From NCBI RefSeq assembly GCF_012273895.1, contig NW_024045140.1:686261-750260 (forward strand): a DNA stretch of 64,000 nt, written 5' to 3'. Below the pieces are notes generated by a model. The model was not told where the DNA came from and made no database searches. It worked only from the letters and a program-made list of their open reading frames with translations. The stretch's first letter is position 1. Each line of letters starts with the position of its first letter. Below are positions 63,942 to 64,000 of the stretch, in pieces. A program made the translations under genes and the position numbers. The DNA comes from Zerene cesonia (taxonomy: Eukaryota; Arthropoda; Insecta; Lepidoptera; Pieridae).

Positions 63942-64000
63942 AAATAGGATAATAGCTGCGACCCGCGGCGTCACTCGCACGGTACCCAGGTAAAAAGCCT

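Overview
The window looks like insect nuclear DNA, most likely from a moth or butterfly (Lepidoptera). It is AT-rich and about half transposon debris. It carries many short Helitron-type elements (5' TCCTACTAATATTATAAATG, 3' GC-rich hairpin ending CTAG before T), tRNA-derived SINEs, LINE tails and a Tc1-like element. Real genes are few, spliced, and set in repeat-filled sequence. Two 1,000-base runs of N (819-1818 and 29235-30234) are assembly gaps.

The main content is a group of genes for secreted, low-complexity, proline/cysteine-rich repeat proteins. Four share one 5' design: a TATA box 41-48 nt before the ATG, a first coding exon of only 28 or 31 nt, and a phase-1 intron inside the signal peptide. 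They are gene A (+, 39978-41407, Leu/Gly/Met/Pro-rich), gene B (-, 43155-50428, four exons, 267 aa), gene C (-, 58857-61743, three exons, 344 aa) and gene G (+, first exon only at 62934-62961). B and C are paralogues: each has CPEP repeats and then eight copies of the same 15-residue unit (P-x-P-I-x-V-R/K-P...). In B that array runs in register across an intron. The fifth and largest, gene D (-, 14341-24040), has a 9.2-kb terminal exon encoding 3,055 residues. About thirty units of roughly 36 residues lie between Cys-containing ends. A 71-nt exon upstream gives the end of a signal peptide; its first exon was not found.

Two other minus-strand genes are visible only as exons. Gene F is around 27.7-31.0 kb; its first exon carries an apparent 1-nt frameshift or a choice between two start codons. 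Gene E ends at 33748. A damaged copy of E's last exon and 3' flank sits at 47.2 kb inside a SINE insertion that has an 11-bp target-site duplication.

Layout: 1-14.3 kb repeats only; 14.3-24.0 gene D; 24.0-27.6 repeats; 27.7-31.0 gene F with a long inverted-repeat element and a gap; 31.0-39.9 repeats and gene E; 40.0-41.4 gene A; 43.2-50.4 gene B with a 5.5-kb transposon-filled intron; 50.5-58.8 repeats with the Tc1 element; 58.9-61.7 gene C with a GT microsatellite and a 12-bp minisatellite in its introns; 62.9 onward start of gene G. Proteins A-D and probably G look like extracellular structural proteins (cuticle, eggshell, silk or glue are all possible). The sequence does not say which.
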